A DNA stretch of 61,369 nt from Planctomycetota bacterium (GCA_026692905.1 JAPLNL010000020.1:1-61369); one strand, 5' to 3'; numbered from the stretch's first letter, positions 25,117-35,783 are shown. Numbers and translations: made by a program. The notes: generated by a model not told the origin, from the sequence alone.

Positions 25117-26526
25117 TTGCAAGAACCAAACCATTCCAAGCGATTCGCAAATGCATTGCAGTGGTTCGTCCTCGCAACGCTCTGTTTTCTGCCGTTACAT
25201 ATATCTGCAGTTGTCTTGGATGATTGGTTCGTTCTGCCACCCAAACCGATTGGCGACGGGCCTGACTATGAGGCGATAGGGTACGGACTCAGCCAAGGCC
25301 ATGGCTGGTCGACAGCCTTTTCCGACCCACAGTGGCGAGAAGTCTACGAACGGGCTCAAGCATCGAATTCCGGTCTCGATTACTCGGTGCAACTAGCGCG
25401 TCGCGGTCCTGTCGTTGCGGATACCAACCGACCGCCTCTCTTTCCTCTCATGATCAGCGCTGTTTACCAAATTGCTCCACGCGGCCCCGTCGCGTTTGGA
25501 ATCATCCGAATCTTTTTGGCTTGTTGTCTGTCGGTAGGCTGTGCGATAGCTGTCGCCTGGGGTGTTGCACTTGCCAAGGGCATGAACCGCAATGGCAGCA
25601 CGATGTTCTCGACCACAGTCGGGTTTTCTTTGATTGCAATCGTTTATTCGGAACGCAATCTCCGAAACTACACTACTGATTTTCTAACCGAGCCCTTAGC
25701 TCTTTTGCTGACCCATGCGTTTCTTCTTGTTGCATGGTTAGGAGTCAAAAAAGGAAGTTGGCGTTGGGCTGCTGCGGCTGGTGCTTTGTTCGCATGCATG
25801 ACGTTTTGCCGAGGTGTTTTCGTACTCTGGTTGCCTCTCTTGGGCGGTTGGTTGTGGTACATGAATACCTTGGCAATTAAGCCAGCGAATGCGCAACGCC
25901 TCAAGTCATTTCGCTGGGTTTGCGTCTTCCTTCTGGTGTTCGTAGCCTTTTGTTCCGTTTGGTGGATTCGCAATTGTTACGTGTTAGGCTCTTTTCATCC
26001 GCTTGGTACAAAGGGAGCCACCACCTTGATGGGCGGATACTGTGATGAATCACTTCAGACTGGCGGCGAATGGCAATTTGCACCTGAGCGTGAATTGCGC
26101 AGGCGATTGGAGACGAAGATCGATTTTGATGTCGCGTCGGCAGCGGACCTTAGCGGGCTAGAGCTAGAGATGGGCAAACAGGCCTCGGCCCAAACGAAAG
26201 CCTGGATCGCAAGCAACAGTGGACAACTACCACAACTCGTATTGAGACGCGTGGTGACAGAATGGAATCCGTACTACGGAAAAGCCCTAATCCTAAAGTT
26301 GATGGCTTTGCTGGGAATGATTTGGCTCTGGCGACACGACCGAATTGCATTGGCATGGCTGTGTGGACCTTTGGTAATCAATACGATTATCGTCGCATTG
26401 ACCTATAGTGTCGGAGGTCGGTTTTTAGTGCCGACATATGGTCCGTTGTATATCCTAGCGGCGTTTGGGGGCGCAGGTGTGATCCGTTTGATGCAAAGTC
26501 ACTCTCGGCCTACTCGGCAAGAGTGA
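25117..26526 (+). CDS. Multi-spanning membrane protein, GT-C (dolichyl-mannosyltransferase)-like
   Basis: This 469-residue protein has about ten hydrophobic segments. After the first one comes a periplasmic loop with DGPDYEAIGYGLSQGHGWS and NRPPLFPLMISAVYQ, which resembles the first loop of GT39/ArnT-type lipid-linked sugar transferases where a catalytic acidic residue lies. Later segments (NYTTDFLTEPLALLL, VWWIRNCYVLGSFHPLGTKG) also fit that group. Such enzymes add sugars from polyprenyl carriers to surface molecules. The predicted start is TTG, with no Met for over 100 residues, so the true N-terminus is uncertain. The last codons and stop lie inside a family G palindrome (26498-26527), so the C-terminus may have been reshaped by repeat insertion. 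Confidence 0.65.
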   Translation: MQEPNHSKRFANALQWFVLATLCFLPLHISAVVLDDWFVLPPKPIGDGPDYEAIGYGLSQGHGWSTAFSDPQWREVYERAQASNSGLDYSVQLARRGPVVADTNRPPLFPLMISAVYQIAPRGPVAFGIIRIFLACCLSVGCAIAVAWGVALAKGMNRNGSTMFSTTVGFSLIAIVYSERNLRNYTTDFLTEPLALLLTHAFLLVAWLGVKKGSWRWAAAAGALFACMTFCRGVFVLWLPLLGGWLWYMNTLAIKPANAQRLKSFRWVCVFLLVFVAFCSVWWIRNCYVLGSFHPLGTKGATTLMGGYCDESLQTGGEWQFAPERELRRRLETKIDFDVASAADLSGLELEMGKQASAQTKAWIASNSGQLPQLVLRRVVTEWNPYYGKALILKLMALLGMIWLWRHDRIALAWLCGPLVINTIIVALTYSVGGRFLVPTYGPLYILAAFGGAGVIRLMQSHSRPTRQE

Positions 26527-26857
26527 CATACGACATCGCTCAAGCAGCTGGGCAGATGGCGCATACGGCTTGTTGATTTTGCTCCCCTCGCCCCTGTTAG
26601 GTAACGCTGCGAATTCAGGACGGATGGGGCTTGCCCCTCCGTCCGCAGCTTTGGTGTTCTAGATTCACGCAGCCCCACCGCATGCCTCCTGATTCGTCGC
26701 ACCGCCAAGGGCGGTGCGACGAATCAGGAGGTGTCGTTTTCATCACGCGGACCATTAGAACACCAAAGCGGTGTCCGGTCGGGGCGAGCCCGAGCCGGAC
26801 AAGACGACAAATATCACCGCACAAAACGACAAATATCAATCTCTCGGCAAGAGTGAC
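26498..26857. repeat. Composite nested repeat region
   Basis: This stretch is almost all repeats: a family G palindrome (26498-26527), an outer inverted pair GCTTTGGTGTTCT / AGAACACCAAAGC (about 26648 and 26756) enclosing a 22-bp-arm hairpin, a direct repeat CGACAAATATCA (about 26809 and 26825), and a half family G copy (26842-26857). No real gene is seen between 26527 and 27033. Confidence 0.65.
26685..26731. repeat. Perfect 22-bp-arm hairpin
   Basis: Arms 26685-26706 and 26710-26731 are exact reverse complements (CCTCCTGATTCGTCGC plus ACCGCC on the left) around a 3-base loop AAG. It is followed by GTGTCGTTTT, so it could stop transcription on the plus strand, but it lacks a clean T tract. 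Confidence 0.7.
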
Positions 26858-26877
26858 CCACCGAGAAGCTCCATGGG

Positions 26878-26898
26878 TCGCACCTGCCGGGTGCGACT
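26878..26898. repeat. Short palindromic repeat, family F
   Basis: GTCGCACC-TGCCG-GGTGCGAC is a 21-base palindrome found again, identical, at 32223-32243. Confidence 0.7.
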
Positions 26899-26954
26899 AC
26901 AAATACCTACATAACAATAACCACTAACGCGAGCGGCAGGAAAAACACGCGATT

Positions 26955-27010
26955 CGTAGCTGGATTCGCCAGAATTCAGTAGGTTCTGAATTCTGGCGAA
27001 TCCAGCTACG
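26955..27010. repeat. Perfect 24-bp-arm hairpin downstream of glnS
   Basis: Arms 26955-26978 and 26987-27010 are exact reverse complements (CGTAGCTGGATTCGCCAG against CTGGCGAATCCAGCTACG) with an 8-base loop. The outer flanks GCGGCAGGAAAA and TTTTCCGCCTGCCGC extend the pairing with a bulge. It lies just past the glnS stop and may end its transcription. Confidence 0.7.
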
Positions 27011-27033
27011 GTAGTTTTCCGCCTGCCGCGCGC

Positions 27034-28746
27034 CTATGCCTTATTATCCCGCGTCGTCATCCTTGCCCAAGCGTCTTTGAGAGACACGATGCGGTTGTAG
27101 ACCGGAACCCCAGGCTTGGAATCGATGACATCAGCGCAGAAATAGCCGTTTCGCTCGAACTGAACCTTGGCACCAGGCAACTGCTTGGCCACTTCCGGTT
27201 CGACTTTGGCTCGCACGACCCGAATGCTATTCGGATTGATGTTATCGAGGAACGTTTTGCCCGCAGGAGCATCTTCCGGATTTTCGCTCAGGAACAAGCG
27301 ATCGTACAATCGCACTTCAACCTCAGCCGACTCACTAGCCGAGACCCAATGGATGGTACCTTTGACTTTGCGTTCGATTGCAGTGGGTGAGCCGCTCTTG
27401 GTGGTCGGATCGAACGTGCATCGCAGTTCAAGGATGTTTCCTTCTGCGTCCTTTACCACTTCATTGCACTGAATCACATAGCCATACCGCAATCGAACTT
27501 CACCTGCTGGCTTGAGCCGGAAGAACTTCGAGGGTGGCGTCTCCATGAAGTCCTCTCGCTCAATGTACAGTTCTCGTGTGAACGGGATCTGTCGCGAGCC
27601 TCCGCTCGGGTCCTCGGGGTTGTTGACCGCGTCCATCCACTCGGTTTGCCCCTCAGGATAATTAGTAAGCACCACTTTAATCGGATCGAGCACGGCCATG
27701 AAGCGTGGGGCGATGGTGTTCAAATGATCGCGAACGCTACCTTCAAGGACAACGACGTCGATGGTGCTGCTGAAGCGAGCGACGCCGATGCGTTCGCAGA
27801 ACATGCGTAGACTTTCGGGAGTGTAACCGCGTCGTCTTAGGCCGCTGATGGTCGGCATTCTTGGGTCATCCCAGCCAGACACGTGATTCTCCTGGACCAG
27901 TTGCAGCAGTTTGCGTTTGCTCATCACCGTGTAGGTTAAATTCATCCGGGCAAACTCCATTTGTCGCGGATGGTAGATACGTAGCGTCTTGCAAAACCAA
28001 TCGTAAAGTGGTCGGTGATCTTCGAATTCGAGGGTGCAAATCGAGTGGGTGATCCCTTCGATCGAATCGCTTTGGCCGTGCGCCCAATCGTACATCGGGT
28101 AAATGCACCAAGCGTCACCGGTTCGATGGTGATGAGCGTGCATGATGCGATAGAGAACCGGATCGCGAAGATTCAGGTTGGGCGACGTCATATCGATCCT
28201 GGCCCGCAATGTTTTGGCTCCGTCTGGGAATTCCCCTTTTTTCATTCTGGCAAAGAGGTCCAGATTCTCTTCGATAGAACGATCGCGATATGGGCTATTG
28301 CGACCTGGTTGCGTCAAAGTTCCTCGGTGCTCGCGCATCTCATCCGCATTAAGGTCGCAAACAAAGGCGATCCCCTCGCGAATCAGTTGACAAGCCCAGT
28401 CGTGAAGTTGTTCAAAATAATCGGAAGCGTACAGCAGTTTATCCCATTGGAAGCCGAGCCAATTGACGTCCGTTTTGATCGAATTGACGTACTCCTCACT
28501 TTCCTTGGTCGGATTCGTATCGTCGAACCGAAGGTTGCAGTGCCCGCCGTAGGTTTTGGCCAAGCCGAAATTGAGGCAGATACTTTTGGCGTGCCCGATG
28601 TGCAAATAGCCGTTGGGCTCCGGAGGGAATCGCGTATAGACAGTCCTACCGACAAGTTCCTGCTTGCTAGCAAAATCCTTTTCGATTTCGATTTCGATGA
28701 AGTTCTTGTGGGTATTTCCGCTACCGTGGTCACTGGCGTCGTTCAC
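27034..28746 (-). CDS. glnS: Glutaminyl-tRNA synthetase
   Basis: This 570-residue cytoplasmic class I synthetase charges tRNA-Gln with glutamine. The Rossmann motif [20 protein letters not shown] contains the HIGH signature near residue 50, and the KMSKS loop reads [10 protein letters not shown] near 270. The C-terminal beta-barrel anticodon-binding half follows ([33 protein letters not shown]). The length fits the E. coli type. Presence of GlnRS means glutamine is charged directly, which does not exclude a GatCAB route for asparagine. A perfect hairpin follows the stop. Confidence 0.96.
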   Translation of the reverse strand: MNDASDHGSGNTHKNFIEIEIEKDFASKQELVGRTVYTRFPPEPNGYLHIGHAKSICLNFGLAKTYGGHCNLRFDDTNPTKESEEYVNSIKTDVNWLGFQWDKLLYASDYFEQLHDWACQLIREGIAFVCDLNADEMREHRGTLTQPGRNSPYRDRSIEENLDLFARMKKGEFPDGAKTLRARIDMTSPNLNLRDPVLYRIMHAHHHRTGDAWCIYPMYDWAHGQSDSIEGITHSICTLEFEDHRPLYDWFCKTLRIYHPRQMEFARMNLTYTVMSKRKLLQLVQENHVSGWDDPRMPTISGLRRRGYTPESLRMFCERIGVARFSSTIDVVVLEGSVRDHLNTIAPRFMAVLDPIKVVLTNYPEGQTEWMDAVNNPEDPSGGSRQIPFTRELYIEREDFMETPPSKFFRLKPAGEVRLRYGYVIQCNEVVKDAEGNILELRCTFDPTTKSGSPTAIERKVKGTIHWVSASESAEVEVRLYDRLFLSENPEDAPAGKTFLDNINPNSIRVVRAKVEPEVAKQLPGAKVQFERNGYFCADVIDSKPGVPVYNRIVSLKDAWARMTTRDNKA

Positions 28747-28811
28747 TATTTCGATTCTTCCTTGTTGCGTTTTGTTTTTGGCGCTTAGGTGAGCGGCCGG
28801 CTGAACTACCT

Positions 28812-28872
28812 TAGCACGACGCGCAAGCTGGTGCTTAATAGGTCCGATTCACTAGCTTGCGCGTCGTGCTAG
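28812..28872. repeat. Intergenic hairpin repeat, family B
   Basis: Left arm TAGCACGACGCGCAAGCTGG and right arm CTAGCTTGCGCGTCGTGCTA, in the divergent gap between glnS and the ABC transporter operon. One arm base differs from the other copies. Confidence 0.85.
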
Positions 28873-28978
28873 GCTTACGACATTCTAGCGAAATTGCCTC
28901 GTCCTGCATCCACGCTTTCAAGAAGCAGGGAATGTTGCCAGGGTTCGTCAAAACGTCATCCCTCGGTATACTGGTCAA

Positions 28979-30007
28979 ATGTCTATCATTCAAATCGATC
29001 AGTTGGCCAAGTCGTATCGCGTTTACCAGAAGAAAGAGGGGCTCCGGGAGGCGCTGCGAGGACTTTGGCACCGCGAATACAAAGAGGTTGACGCGGTCAA
29101 GATAATATCATTACGTGTCGAACCGGGTGAATTCGTCGCATTCTTAGGCCCCAACGGAGCCGGCAAAACCACAACGCTGAAACTGCTCTCGGGCGTGATC
29201 TACCCCACCAGCGGCACGGCAACCGTAATGGGGTACGTTCCCTGGGAACGCAGCCTGGACTACCGACGACGGTTTGCCTTGGTCATGGGACAAAAAAATC
29301 AGCTCTGGTGGGATTTGCCTGCTCAAGAATCCTTTCGACTGCATCAGCAAATTTACAAAATCGAAGCATCCCAGTTCCAAAAGACCCTGGATGAACTTAC
29401 CAGTCTATTGACGGTCCGGGAACTGCTCGGACGACCCGTTCGCGAGCTTTCACTTGGCGAACGCATGAAAATGGAGTTGATAGCAGCGTTGCTTCATCGC
29501 CCCGAAGTTCTGTTTCTTGACGAACCAACGATCGGCCTGGACGTCATTGCTCAGCACAACATCCAGCAGTTCCTGAAATTCTACCAAGCCGAGCGCGGCA
29601 TCACGATCTTGCTGACCAGCCACTACATGAAGGACATCGCGGCCCTTTGCCAACGCGTGGTCGTCATCGCGCAAGGTCAGATTCAGTACGATGGGTCGCT
29701 CAGCGGGATCGTGGATAGCTTCTCCGGGGACAAGATCATCACACTGCAACTCGCTGTGGGTCAAACCGACGCCGGCCTCGAACGCTTTGGTCAACTGGAA
29801 AAGGTCGCGATGCCTCGCGTCTCCTTTCGCTGCCCTCGCACCGAGGTCTCGAAGTCCCTGGCAGAGATTTTGAGCAACTACCAAATCGACGACATCGCGG
29901 TCGAGGATCCTCCGCTCGAAGAAACGATCGCTAAGCTCTTTACGCACGTCTCCGGCGACAATGTTGAAAGCAATGCAGGCAGCGATGCGGTCACGAGCAA
30001 GCCATGA
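28979..30007 (+). CDS. ABC-2 type exporter ATP-binding protein
   Basis: This 342-residue cytoplasmic ATPase powers an export permease. Walker A is GPNGAGKTT (near 58-66), the signature is [11 protein letters not shown] (near 156), and Walker B is [12 protein letters not shown] (near 176), with the H-loop His in LLTSHYMKD. The N-terminus ([20 protein letters not shown]) and a 100-residue C-terminal extension fit the group paired with DUF990-type permeases, which includes drug and viologen exporters. Its stop overlaps the start of the permease gene by four bases, so they are coupled. Confidence 0.9.
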   Translation: MSIIQIDQLAKSYRVYQKKEGLREALRGLWHREYKEVDAVKIISLRVEPGEFVAFLGPNGAGKTTTLKLLSGVIYPTSGTATVMGYVPWERSLDYRRRFALVMGQKNQLWWDLPAQESFRLHQQIYKIEASQFQKTLDELTSLLTVRELLGRPVRELSLGERMKMELIAALLHRPEVLFLDEPTIGLDVIAQHNIQQFLKFYQAERGITILLTSHYMKDIAALCQRVVVIAQGQIQYDGSLSGIVDSFSGDKIITLQLAVGQTDAGLERFGQLEKVAMPRVSFRCPRTEVSKSLAEILSNYQIDDIAVEDPPLEETIAKLFTHVSGDNVESNAGSDAVTSKP

Positions 30008-30861
30008 GCGATTCTCGATCACAGGATATGTTGGACGGCTTCAAAACACGCTGGATGATTTTGCGGATCGCGTTGTCTGAACGCCTCGCCTATCGTGGCG
30101 ATTTTGTATTGGGCACACTGATGCGATTTTTGCCCATCATTACCCAAATCTTCTTGTGGTGGGCCATCTTCCAATCGATCAATCCAGAGGATCCTAACGC
30201 AGGACGTTTGTCCGGCTATTCGTTTCAAGACATGGTTGCGTACTACTTGCTGACGATGGTTGGCCGGGCGTTCTCATCGATGCCAGGCTTGTCATCGAGT
30301 ATCGCGACCAAGATTCGCGATGGCGAGATCAAAAAGTTTTTGGTCCAGCCTGTGGACTTGATTACCTTTCTTTTTTGGTCGCGTGTCGCTCACAAAATCG
30401 CATACTACACCATTTCGACATTGCCTTTCGCTTTGGTGTTCTTTCTCTGCCGAAGCTACTTTACCCTAGGCTGGCCTGATCCCTGGACGACGGCGGCATT
30501 CGTCGCTTCGCTCTTCTTGAGCTTTACTCTAGGATTCTATCTCGAAGCCTGCATCGGCTTAGTCGGCTTTTGGATGCTCGAGGTCTCATCGCTGTTGTTT
30601 GTCTACATGCTGTTCCAATTCTTTTTATCCGGGCATATGTTTCCGCTAGATATTCTTCCCGAGCCGTTTTTGTCGATCGTCAGCTTCTTGCCGATCAAGT
30701 ACTTAGCCTATTTCCCGGCGGCGGTGTTTCTTGGCAAGGTCCAAGGGACGCAATTGGCAATCGATATGGGGATGTTATTGGCTTGGACTATTTTCTTTTT
30801 CGTAATGTCGCAAGTAATCTATCGTCGGGGTCTCAAGCACTACAGCGGCTACGGCGGCTAG
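30004..30861 (+). CDS. ABC-2 family exporter permease (DUF990/ABC2_membrane_6 type)
   Basis: This 285-residue inner-membrane protein has six hydrophobic segments. Family features are the N-terminal amphipathic helix followed by [15 protein letters not shown], the [12 protein letters not shown] segment, and [14 protein letters not shown] after the second membrane segment. It should form the pore for the ATPase encoded just before it. Systems of this type usually carry two different permease genes, but only one is present here, since the next gene encodes an unrelated hydrolase. A homodimer or a partner elsewhere is possible. The substrate is unknown. Confidence 0.87.
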   Translation: MSDSRSQDMLDGFKTRWMILRIALSERLAYRGDFVLGTLMRFLPIITQIFLWWAIFQSINPEDPNAGRLSGYSFQDMVAYYLLTMVGRAFSSMPGLSSSIATKIRDGEIKKFLVQPVDLITFLFWSRVAHKIAYYTISTLPFALVFFLCRSYFTLGWPDPWTTAAFVASLFLSFTLGFYLEACIGLVGFWMLEVSSLLFVYMLFQFFLSGHMFPLDILPEPFLSIVSFLPIKYLAYFPAAVFLGKVQGTQLAIDMGMLLAWTIFFFVMSQVIYRRGLKHYSGYGG

Positions 30862-30920
30862 TGCCTATGCACGAAGCCATGTGGACAACGGTACCAAACT
30901 ACAAAAGTTACAGGAATAAA

Positions 30921-32198
30921 ATGGTTTCGATTCAAACGTTTGCCTTTGTAGGACTGCTCCTTGCCGCAATGGCGCCGCATCTACGCAGTGAACAGCTAGA
31001 AGTTGGCGTAGGGCGAAGAAACATCACTCCCAATCCCCTCTTGCCAGTGTCCGGTGGTATGGGGCCAACGGCACCAGCAACAGAAACTCGGGGCGAACTG
31101 AGAGCTTCGGCAATCGTCCTGCGTAGCGGTCAGACGACCATCGCTTTCGTGGCGTTGGATTTGTTGGGTTTTCCCTCGGTCCTGTGCGATAGAGTACGAG
31201 TCCTGGTGCCCAGAATTCCAGCCGAGAACATACTAATCGGTTCCTCGCACACACACAGCGCGCCGGATTGCTACGCATTTCCAGACGGAAAAGGCGGGCA
31301 TAGCGGTGATCTCAAGTATATCGATTTGGTTTGCAAAAATGCCGCGGAAGCGATCAATGAAGCTATTGATAACCTTCAACCTGCACAGTTGAAAATTGGC
31401 ACCGACGAGGCAAAAGGAAAAATTGCTTACAACTACTACGCACCCGATCTCTATGATCGCAGGATGAGCGTCATACAGGCCGCGACAATCGATGGCAAAA
31501 CCATCGCGACACTGGTGAACTACGCTATCCACCCCGAAGTTCTTGGGTCGAGGCTCGGCATTGTCAGCCCAGATCTCATCGGTCCAATGCGAGATCGAAT
31601 CGAAGCAGACTCAGGAGGCGTTGCAATGTTCATGAACGGCGCACAAGGAGGGATGGTCACTGCCGATAATCGAATCCTAGACAAGCCCAAGGATCCCTCG
31701 AGAGCTTATTGGCAGGACGCTAGAACCTGGGAGGAATGCGAACGCATTGGGAACACGATGGCGGACGAAGCGATCCGAATCGTCCGCAACGTTCCCGTAC
31801 AAAAAGAGCCATTGTTACGTTGCACTTCGGCCGAAGTTACGTTCCCGGTCGATAACGAAACGTTATGGATGGTGATCAAGGGATCGCCACTTAAGTATCC
31901 GCACAATGCGAACCATTCCATTACGACTCGAATCAACTTTGTCCAGTTGGGCAATGCTCAGATTCTGACAATTCCAGGCGAGGCATTACCCAACATTGGC
32001 TTCTACCTGAAGCGCAAAATGCAAGGCGAACACAACCTTCTTTTCGGACTGACCAACGATGCCTTTGGCTATATCTTGACCAAAGTTGACTTCGCTAGTT
32101 TTCCGCGTTACGACTATGTGAGCCGAACTTCGCTTGGTGAAATGACCGGCGAAATTCTTATCGAGCAAGCGATGAAATTGATCGATGAGCACCGCTAG
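30921..32198 (+). CDS. Exported neutral/alkaline ceramidase-like hydrolase
   Basis: This 425-residue protein has a signal peptide (about 1-22, FAFVGLLLAAMAPHLRS). It matches the N-terminal catalytic domain of neutral/alkaline non-lysosomal ceramidases: VGVGRRNITPNPLLPVSGG, ILIGSSHTHSAPD with metal-binding His residues, VNYAIHPEVLG with a further His, and MNGAQGGMV where true ceramidases hold the catalytic Ser in a GDVSP-like motif. That Ser is not evident here, so the activity may differ. Planctomycetes often have many such proteins. The open frame runs back to 30570 inside the permease gene. ATG 30921, with AGGA eight bases upstream and the signal peptide, is the real start. Confidence 0.82.
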   Translation: MVSIQTFAFVGLLLAAMAPHLRSEQLEVGVGRRNITPNPLLPVSGGMGPTAPATETRGELRASAIVLRSGQTTIAFVALDLLGFPSVLCDRVRVLVPRIPAENILIGSSHTHSAPDCYAFPDGKGGHSGDLKYIDLVCKNAAEAINEAIDNLQPAQLKIGTDEAKGKIAYNYYAPDLYDRRMSVIQAATIDGKTIATLVNYAIHPEVLGSRLGIVSPDLIGPMRDRIEADSGGVAMFMNGAQGGMVTADNRILDKPKDPSRAYWQDARTWEECERIGNTMADEAIRIVRNVPVQKEPLLRCTSAEVTFPVDNETLWMVIKGSPLKYPHNANHSITTRINFVQLGNAQILTIPGEALPNIGFYLKRKMQGEHNLLFGLTNDAFGYILTKVDFASFPRYDYVSRTSLGEMTGEILIEQAMKLIDEHR

Positions 32199-32222
32199 TA
32201 TGGCCTTTGCGGCAGCTAGTGT

Positions 32223-32243
32223 GTCGCACCTGCCGGGTGCGAC
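32223..32243. repeat. Short palindromic repeat, family F
   Basis: Identical to the 21-base palindrome at 26878-26898 and placed 24 bases after the ceramidase-like gene. Confidence 0.7.
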
Positions 32244-32317
32244 TTTACGCTAGGGTGTGGCGAGCGCGCATGGGCAACGCGGTGAAGCATTTTCCTCTGC
32301 TGAAAACAGGCTTTTCT

Positions 32318-32386
32318 GTAGCGAAAGTCGTCAAGACTTTCGGCTGCATTGCATAAACCACCGAAACTCTTGACGAGTTTCGCTAC
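32318..32386. repeat. Twin-hairpin repeat, family A, copy 2 (inverted orientation)
   Basis: Left stem CGAAAGTC/GACTTTCG, right stem CGAAACTC/GAGTTTCG, which is copy 1 reversed. The flank TACAAAATGCTTCAC and the opposite flank GCTGAAAACAGGCTTTTCT match other copies. It lies between the convergent ceramidase-like and gcvP genes. Confidence 0.85.
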
Positions 32387-32421
32387 AAAATGCTTCACAG
32401 CGTTCACGCATGTGGGTGAAA

Positions 32422-32452
32422 CAGTGTCGCACAATTGTCCTCAATTGTTGCT
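32422..32452. repeat. Short repeat, family E
   Basis: CAGTGTCGCACAATTGTCC followed by TCAATTGTTGCT, containing the palindromic pair CAATTGTCCTCAATTG. An identical copy lies at 55105-55135 and an inverted partial copy at 58688-58706. No gene is seen between 32199 and 32498. Confidence 0.7.
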
Positions 32453-32498
32453 GCAATTTCAAATTACCATGTCGCCGTAGGGTGGCGCCGTTTCACGC

Positions 32499-35375
32499 TT
32501 AGTTGACCCCAGCCAACTCCACCTCTTTGCTATCCTCTTCGTAGCTCTCTACTGGTGGGCACGAGCAGACCAGATTTCGGTCACCATAAACATTGTCCAC
32601 GCGCCCAACCGGTGGCCAATATTTGACTCGGTAGTCCATCGACGGGTCAGGGCAGACTGCTTCCCGTCGACTGTAAACCAAGGACTTCGACTCACTTAAA
32701 ATGGAATCGAGTGTATGCGGGGCGTTGTGCAATGGATTGTTGTCCGCTGGCCAAACTCCACTGCGAACCTTTTCGTACTCCGCATAAATCAAATTCATCG
32801 CTCGGCAAAAACGCTCGATCTCGTAAAGCGATTCGCTCTCAGTCGGCTCGATCATCAACGTGCCAGCCACCGGGAAGGACATCGTCGGAGCGTGGAACCC
32901 GAAGTCGATCAGCCGCTTTGCAATATCGTCGACTGTGACGTGGCCATCGGTGTTCATGGGGCGAGTGTCGATGATGCATTCGTGAGCGATCAAGCCTCGA
33001 TTGCCGGTGTATAGAATTGGATAATTGTCCTTGAGCCGGTGCGCAATGTAATTTGCACTGAGGATGGCAACTTGGGTTGCTCGTCGCAAACCGGCTGCTC
33101 CCATCATGCGAATGTACATCCACGATATCGGCAGAATGCTACCGCTGCCAAAGGGTGCCGAACTGACGATCGGCCCTTTGCGCGAACCGTTGATTCCATC
33201 CTTTGGCAGGAAGGGTGCTAGGTGAGTCCCAACTCCTACTGGGCCAACGCCTGGACCGCCACCGCCGTGCGGAATACAGAACGTCTTGTGCAAGTTCAAG
33301 TGCGAGACGTCGCTGCCAAATTTACCTGGCTTGGCAACGCCAACCAATGCGTTCAAGTTCGCTCCATCGACGTACACTTGGCCACCCGCAGCGTGGATCT
33401 TTTCGCACACCGACGTTACACCCGCTTCGAAGACGCCGTGTGTCGATGGATAGGTGATCATGACGGCTGCAACGCGACCGGGATAAGCTGCGATCTTGGC
33501 ATCGAGGTCATCTAAATCGACGTTACCAGAGTTGTCGCATTTTATAACAACCACTTGCATGTTGGCCATTTGGGCACTGGCAGGGTTCGTGCCGTGCGCG
33601 CTGCTGGGGATCAAGCAAATGTTGCGATTCAAATCACCTCGCGATTCGTGGTATTGCTTGATAGCCAACAGGCCAGCATATTCTCCTTGCGAACCTGCAT
33701 TGGGCTGAAGCGAGATGGCATCGTAGCCCGTGATCGAGCACAACATCGCTTCCAACTGTTCGATCATTTCCTTGTAACCGAGCGATTGGTCTGCCGGTGC
33801 AAAGGGATGGATGCTATTGAATTCTGGCCAAGTCACCGGCGTCATCTCGGTGGCGGCATTCAGCTTCATGGTGCACGAGCCGAGCGGAATCATGGCTCGA
33901 TCGAGCGCGATATCCATTTCCGAAAGACGGCGTAGATAACGCATCATTTCGGTCTCGCATCGATACTGATGGAAGATCGTCTGTGTTAAGTAGTTGTCTG
34001 ACCTAAAACAATCGGAGGACAAACACGTTTTGTCAGAAGCTTCCAACGAAGAGCCTCCAAATACCTTGAGGATTGCGGCCAAATCGTCCTCGGTAGTCGT
34101 TTCATCGAGCGAGATACCGATCTGAGTTGCGTTGATCTTTCGCAGGTTGTAGCCAGCGAGAACAGCAGACGTCAGAATGCTGTCTGTTTGCGCACCGGTG
34201 TTGATGGCAAGCGTATCGAAGACGTATTGGCTTTCAACTTTCAGTCCAATCTTTTCGATCGAACGCAATAGTCGCATCGTCAAGCCATGAACGCGTTTTG
34301 CAATGGCTCGCAATCCTTCTGGGCCGTGGTAGGCTGCGTACAAAGTTGCCATGATGGCCAAAAGGGCTTGGGCGGTGCAAATGTTGGAGGTGGCTTTTTC
34401 GCGTCGTATGTGCTGCTCGCGAGTCTGCAATGCCAAGCGGAAAGCAGGATTGCCATGCGAATCGATCGACTGGCCAACAAGCCGGCCAGGCAGTGTGCGT
34501 TTGAAGGCATCTTTCGTGGCAAGGAAGGCTGCATGTGGGCCGCCGAAACCAAAGGGTACACCGAAGCGTTGCGTGTTACCCACAACCACGTCCGCACCCA
34601 GTTCGCCCGGCGACTTGAGCAACGTCAGCGCCAGCAAGTCAGTGGCCATGACCACCATGGCGTTGTTCTTGTGCGCCGCATCGACAAGCGTTTTGAAATC
34701 GCCGATCGAGCCGTCGGTGGCTGGGTATTGGACCATGGCAGCAAAGGCACCGCTCCAATCGGTAATCGATTCGCGTTGATCGAAGAGTTGGACTTCGATG
34801 CCGAGCGGTTCGGCGCGGGTTTGGATGAGTTCAATCGTTTGCGGATGGCATAGCGAGGAGACCAGAAAGCGATTGGCTGCCGTTTTGCTGGAGCGTTGGC
34901 AGAGCGTCATGGCTTCTGCTGCTGCGGTTCCCTCGTCTAGCAACGAGGCACCGGAGATGTCCATTCCGGTCAGTTCGCAAACCATGGTTTGAAAGTAGAA
35001 AAGAACTTCTAAACGACCTTGTGAGATTTCCGGTTGGTATGGAGTATAAGCCGTGTACCACGCAGGGTTTTCGAGGACGTTGCGATGAATGACCTTGGGA
35101 GTAAACGTACCGTAGTAGCCTTGGCCGATGAAGCTTCGTAGAACCTTGTTTTTGCTAGCGATCTTTTTTAGTTCTGCGAGCGCTTCCTCTTCAGTGATTC
35201 CAGCCAAGAGATCCATCGGAGAATTGTCAGCGATGTTTTCCGGTACGACCGATTTCGTCAGCTCGTCGAGTGATTCGTATCCGAGCTCGGAGAGCATGAG
35301 TTGAATTTCGTGATCGCGTGGGCCGATGTGGCGAGAAACGAACGGCGATAGAGCGGCAGATGCATGCTTTGTCAT
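32499..35375 (-). CDS. gcvP: Glycine dehydrogenase (decarboxylating), P-protein
   Basis: This 958-residue pyridoxal-phosphate enzyme decarboxylates glycine and loads the aminomethyl group onto the lipoyl H-protein of the glycine cleavage system. It is the long, single-chain form: the N-terminal half starts [14 protein letters not shown] and the C-terminal half holds the PLP lysine in [17 protein letters not shown] (near 693). The frame continues 24 codons upstream to 35447, but Met 35375 gives the family N-terminus. The other gcv genes are not in this window. A tandem glycine riboswitch precedes it by about 90 bases, so glycine should control its expression. Confidence 0.96.
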   Translation of the reverse strand: MTKHASAALSPFVSRHIGPRDHEIQLMLSELGYESLDELTKSVVPENIADNSPMDLLAGITEEEALAELKKIASKNKVLRSFIGQGYYGTFTPKVIHRNVLENPAWYTAYTPYQPEISQGRLEVLFYFQTMVCELTGMDISGASLLDEGTAAAEAMTLCQRSSKTAANRFLVSSLCHPQTIELIQTRAEPLGIEVQLFDQRESITDWSGAFAAMVQYPATDGSIGDFKTLVDAAHKNNAMVVMATDLLALTLLKSPGELGADVVVGNTQRFGVPFGFGGPHAAFLATKDAFKRTLPGRLVGQSIDSHGNPAFRLALQTREQHIRREKATSNICTAQALLAIMATLYAAYHGPEGLRAIAKRVHGLTMRLLRSIEKIGLKVESQYVFDTLAINTGAQTDSILTSAVLAGYNLRKINATQIGISLDETTTEDDLAAILKVFGGSSLEASDKTCLSSDCFRSDNYLTQTIFHQYRCETEMMRYLRRLSEMDIALDRAMIPLGSCTMKLNAATEMTPVTWPEFNSIHPFAPADQSLGYKEMIEQLEAMLCSITGYDAISLQPNAGSQGEYAGLLAIKQYHESRGDLNRNICLIPSSAHGTNPASAQMANMQVVVIKCDNSGNVDLDDLDAKIAAYPGRVAAVMITYPSTHGVFEAGVTSVCEKIHAAGGQVYVDGANLNALVGVAKPGKFGSDVSHLNLHKTFCIPHGGGGPGVGPVGVGTHLAPFLPKDGINGSRKGPIVSSAPFGSGSILPISWMYIRMMGAAGLRRATQVAILSANYIAHRLKDNYPILYTGNRGLIAHECIIDTRPMNTDGHVTVDDIAKRLIDFGFHAPTMSFPVAGTLMIEPTESESLYEIERFCRAMNLIYAEYEKVRSGVWPADNNPLHNAPHTLDSILSESKSLVYSRREAVCPDPSMDYRVKYWPPVGRVDNVYGDRNLVCSCPPVESYEEDSKEVELAGVN

Positions 35376-35464
35376 TGGGCCAGGACTTTCGGGGGAGCAA
35401 ACGGATTTGGCGCTGGGAATTAGGTGGCCGAAAAGCCACGATGCCAATTCTCAACTTTGGTTTG

Positions 35465-35672
35465 CCCCTCTGTCCTGTTACCTGAGAGATCTCGGCTCGC
35501 GAGAGCCTTTCCCCTTCGGTGGATTCCATTGCAGCTAATGAAAGCTGTTGAATCGCTCTCCAGAGACGATTTTTGTGCTGGCGGTTCTTGATGCCTGAGC
35601 GGTTCAGGGCCACTTTGCGCCTTCGGCGTTTCGAGTCGCTTTCAACAAGCGTCTCAAAAACTCTCCCACCAG
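35465..35672 (-). promoter_or_regulatory. Tandem glycine riboswitch in the gcvP leader
   Basis: Read on the minus strand, two glycine aptamers follow each other. The first has GGGAGAG, GCCGAAGGCGCAAA and CTCAGGCAT; the second, after a short linker, has TCTGGAGAGCG, ACCGAAGGGGAAAGGC and TCTCAGGTAACAGGACAGAG. These are the conserved blocks of the two-aptamer class that senses glycine. The leader ends about 90 bases before gcvP, leaving room for an expression platform. The class usually turns cleavage genes on when glycine is abundant. Confidence 0.93.
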
Positions 35673-35783
35673 ATCACGATCGTGCATGCATTCTATTCGG
35701 AGGGCCAACCCTGTTTCAAGGCACAGTTGTCGCGAATCGTCTTTCTTTGCTCGCTTTCTTTCGGCGAACAGGATGAAAATGCC

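Noticed and set aside
26615-26927. Reading frames across the nested hairpins
   Set aside because: They exist on both strands because of the palindromes and read as repeat translations.
30570-30920. Long upstream extension of the ceramidase-like frame, overlapping the permease gene
   Set aside because: The permease frame shows clear membrane segments there, and ATG 30921 has a ribosome site and signal peptide.
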